Assembly: GCA_964466055.1 (NCBI GenBank)
Contig: CAYXLW010000006.1
Location: 1 to 64,000 of the forward strand
Length of the DNA stretch: 64,000 nucleotides
Direction: 5' to 3'
Source of the DNA: CAYXLW01 sp964466055
GTDB taxonomy: Bacteria; Patescibacteriota; Gracilibacteria; GCA-2401425
The position numbers and the translations under genes are program-made. Positions 62,767 through 64,000 of the stretch are shown piece after piece; position 1 is the first letter of the stretch; the number at the start of each line of letters is the position of its first letter. The notes below the pieces were generated by a model that saw only the letters and a program-made list of their open reading frames with translations, was not told the DNA's origin and searched no databases.

Positions 62767-63897
62767 ATGTATCCTCTAGATAATGAATATATCCCTACTA
62801 GAATAGTTTTTTTTCTAAAAGCTTTGTTAATAAACAAAGAGGAATTTAAAAATATAATTCCAAGAGCTGATTATTTAAACTTTCAACTTTCTTGGAACGG
62901 GTATAAAAACTTTTATGAAACTCCATTTGATTTATCTCCTCCATTATTTGATCTATTAGAAATAAAAAAATTAAGATTAGAAAAAGTTATTACAGCCAAG
63001 TTTAATACAGAAGATACCTATTATGAAGAATGGGAAAAGATAAAAAGGCATAAAATAAGTTTTGAAGACATAATATCAACATATGAAGAATCAACCTCAA
63101 TTGCTTTGCCAAATATTTATGAGGCATTAGAGTCTAAAAAAAATATTCAAATTAATTTATTTGATGTTGAAAAAATATTGAGCAAGTTACCTAAATTAGC
63201 TCAAATGATTGAAATGTCTTATGAGGTTGATGATTTTTCTAAAGAAGGTATTTCAAAATTTTTAGATGATTATATAAAACAATTCTTAAGAGGAAAGTTG
63301 GTGCCAGATGAAAATTCTCATAATATTAATACCTTTAAAGGCTATTCAAAGCCTAATGGTTTAGCAGAAAAAATAATTAACTTTTATGAATCCCGAGGAA
63401 AGATTTTTACCATAAAATCAGAGGAGCTAGAAATTAAGGAAGAAGACTTAGCTTTAGAATTCATGATTTCTTTAGAACATCTTAACCTTATTAAAATAAA
63501 AAAGTTAGATTTAGATAGTGTAAAAATTGAAGTTTTAAAAGATTTAAATAAAGAAAGTATTTTTAATAAAGATTTATCAATAAAAAAGGTAAAGTTTAGT
63601 AATCAGCAAAAGAAAGTTTATGAGAAAGCAAAATTAAAACCTCTTAATTTTATAGATTTATGGGAGTTAATATGGGAAAAATCTGATAAATTCTTACAGA
63701 AAACAAAAGATCAAATTAATAATTATGATAAAAAATTTCGTAAAGAACATGGAGAGGATTCTTTTAATACCTATATTAAAAACAGAGTTTGTGGTGGAAA
63801 ATTACGTACTTATCAGAAATTTAAGAATAAGTTTAAGGAAAAACTAAAAACCATATGTTCAAATGAAACAGACAAAATTATAAATAATTTGCCTTAA
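62767..63897 (+). CDS. Protein of unknown function
   Basis: The 376-residue soluble protein is rich in Lys, Glu and Ile. Its N-terminus (YPLDNEYIPTRIVFFLKAL) and middle are helical. Residues ~200-265 could be a winged-helix (NGLAEKIINFYESRGKIFTI). The C-terminal ~70 residues are strongly basic (KKFRKEHGEDSF, KLRTYQKFKNKFKEKLK), suggesting nucleic acid contact. No family is recognised. It lies just outside the right R3 copy. Confidence 0.6.
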   Translation: MYPLDNEYIPTRIVFFLKALLINKEEFKNIIPRADYLNFQLSWNGYKNFYETPFDLSPPLFDLLEIKKLRLEKVITAKFNTEDTYYEEWEKIKRHKISFEDIISTYEESTSIALPNIYEALESKKNIQINLFDVEKILSKLPKLAQMIEMSYEVDDFSKEGISKFLDDYIKQFLRGKLVPDENSHNINTFKGYSKPNGLAEKIINFYESRGKIFTIKSEELEIKEEDLALEFMISLEHLNLIKIKKLDLDSVKIEVLKDLNKESIFNKDLSIKKVKFSNQQKKVYEKAKLKPLNFIDLWELIWEKSDKFLQKTKDQINNYDKKFRKEHGEDSFNTYIKNRVCGGKLRTYQKFKNKFKEKLKTICSNETDKIINNLP

Positions 63898-63902
63898 ATT
63901 TA

Positions 63903-63987
63903 GTAACCATAGTTACCAAATCACTAAACTGGCAACCAAAAATCACAGCTAGATATAAACAAAATTATAAATATTATTTGGTAACCA
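63903..63987. other. Repeated GGTAAC/GTTACC words at the window edge
   Basis: GTAACCATAGTTACC (63903-63917) forms a small dyad, and TTGGTAACCA recurs at 63978. This may be an operator or terminator of the last gene; the window ends too soon to tell. Confidence 0.25.
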
Positions 63988-64000
63988 CTTTATTGCTTAA

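Overview
The window is AT-rich (roughly 30% GC by eye), gene-dense and uses TGA as a stop (for example the alpha-2-macroglobulin gene ending at 42016 and recQ ending at 56339). The gene set suggests a member of the Patescibacteria/CPR or a similar reduced, AT-rich bacterium: an ECF sigma gene followed by a membrane-anchored acidic putative anti-sigma protein, a stand-alone 5'-3' exonuclease, a stand-alone PgpH-type HD domain, type 2 PyrF, a VanW-family protein, and a sortase with an LPXTG substrate. This placement is an inference; no 16S rRNA gene is present.

Layout. 1-4.4 kb (minus strand): sigma/anti-sigma pair, cysteine desulfurase and a DUF1858-dehydroquinate dehydratase fusion. 4.9-9.7 kb (minus): a copper/metal homeostasis operon (csoR, HMA-TauE/SafE-cupredoxin fusion, thioredoxin-like lipoprotein, mntP, copA) with a perfect 26-bp palindrome before csoR. 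9.9-16 kb (plus): an oxidative-stress and DNA-precursor cluster (Fur/PerR with a Fur-box-like operator, peroxiredoxin, superoxide dismutase, nrdA, nrdB, Ogg2-type glycosylase). 16-30 kb: mixed housekeeping genes (VanW, tRNA-Leu, bL25, 5'-3' exonuclease, RNase P RNA, purH, recO, rpsU, pyrF, rsmA). 30.4-33.3 kb: an unusual 956-residue UvrC with about 320 extra residues, including a P-loop kinase-like module, inside its nuclease domain, plus in-frame palindromic repeats. 33.5-42 kb: divergent pbpC and a 2016-residue alpha-2-macroglobulin. 43.4-49.4 kb: a more GC-rich cell-surface island (frameshifted DUF333 lipoprotein, class F-like sortase, two small stress-type membrane proteins, a lipoprotein, an LPNTG-anchored ice-binding-like protein).

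49.5-64 kb is the accessory part. It holds a Fic protein and a TOTE-type primase-helicase in one operon, a CcbP-like protein, RecQ, a 1082-residue protein that appears to join a sigma-like N-terminus to an SF2 helicase and three C-terminal repeats, and three genes of unknown or degenerate type. They are separated by long spacers built from one family of structured repeats. Two spacer copies share a stretch of about 194 bp that looks identical. Most of the block lies between two oppositely oriented copies of a 50-bp sequence. No transposase, integrase or CRISPR array is visible. This block is the best candidate for an undescribed conflict/defence system or mobile unit.
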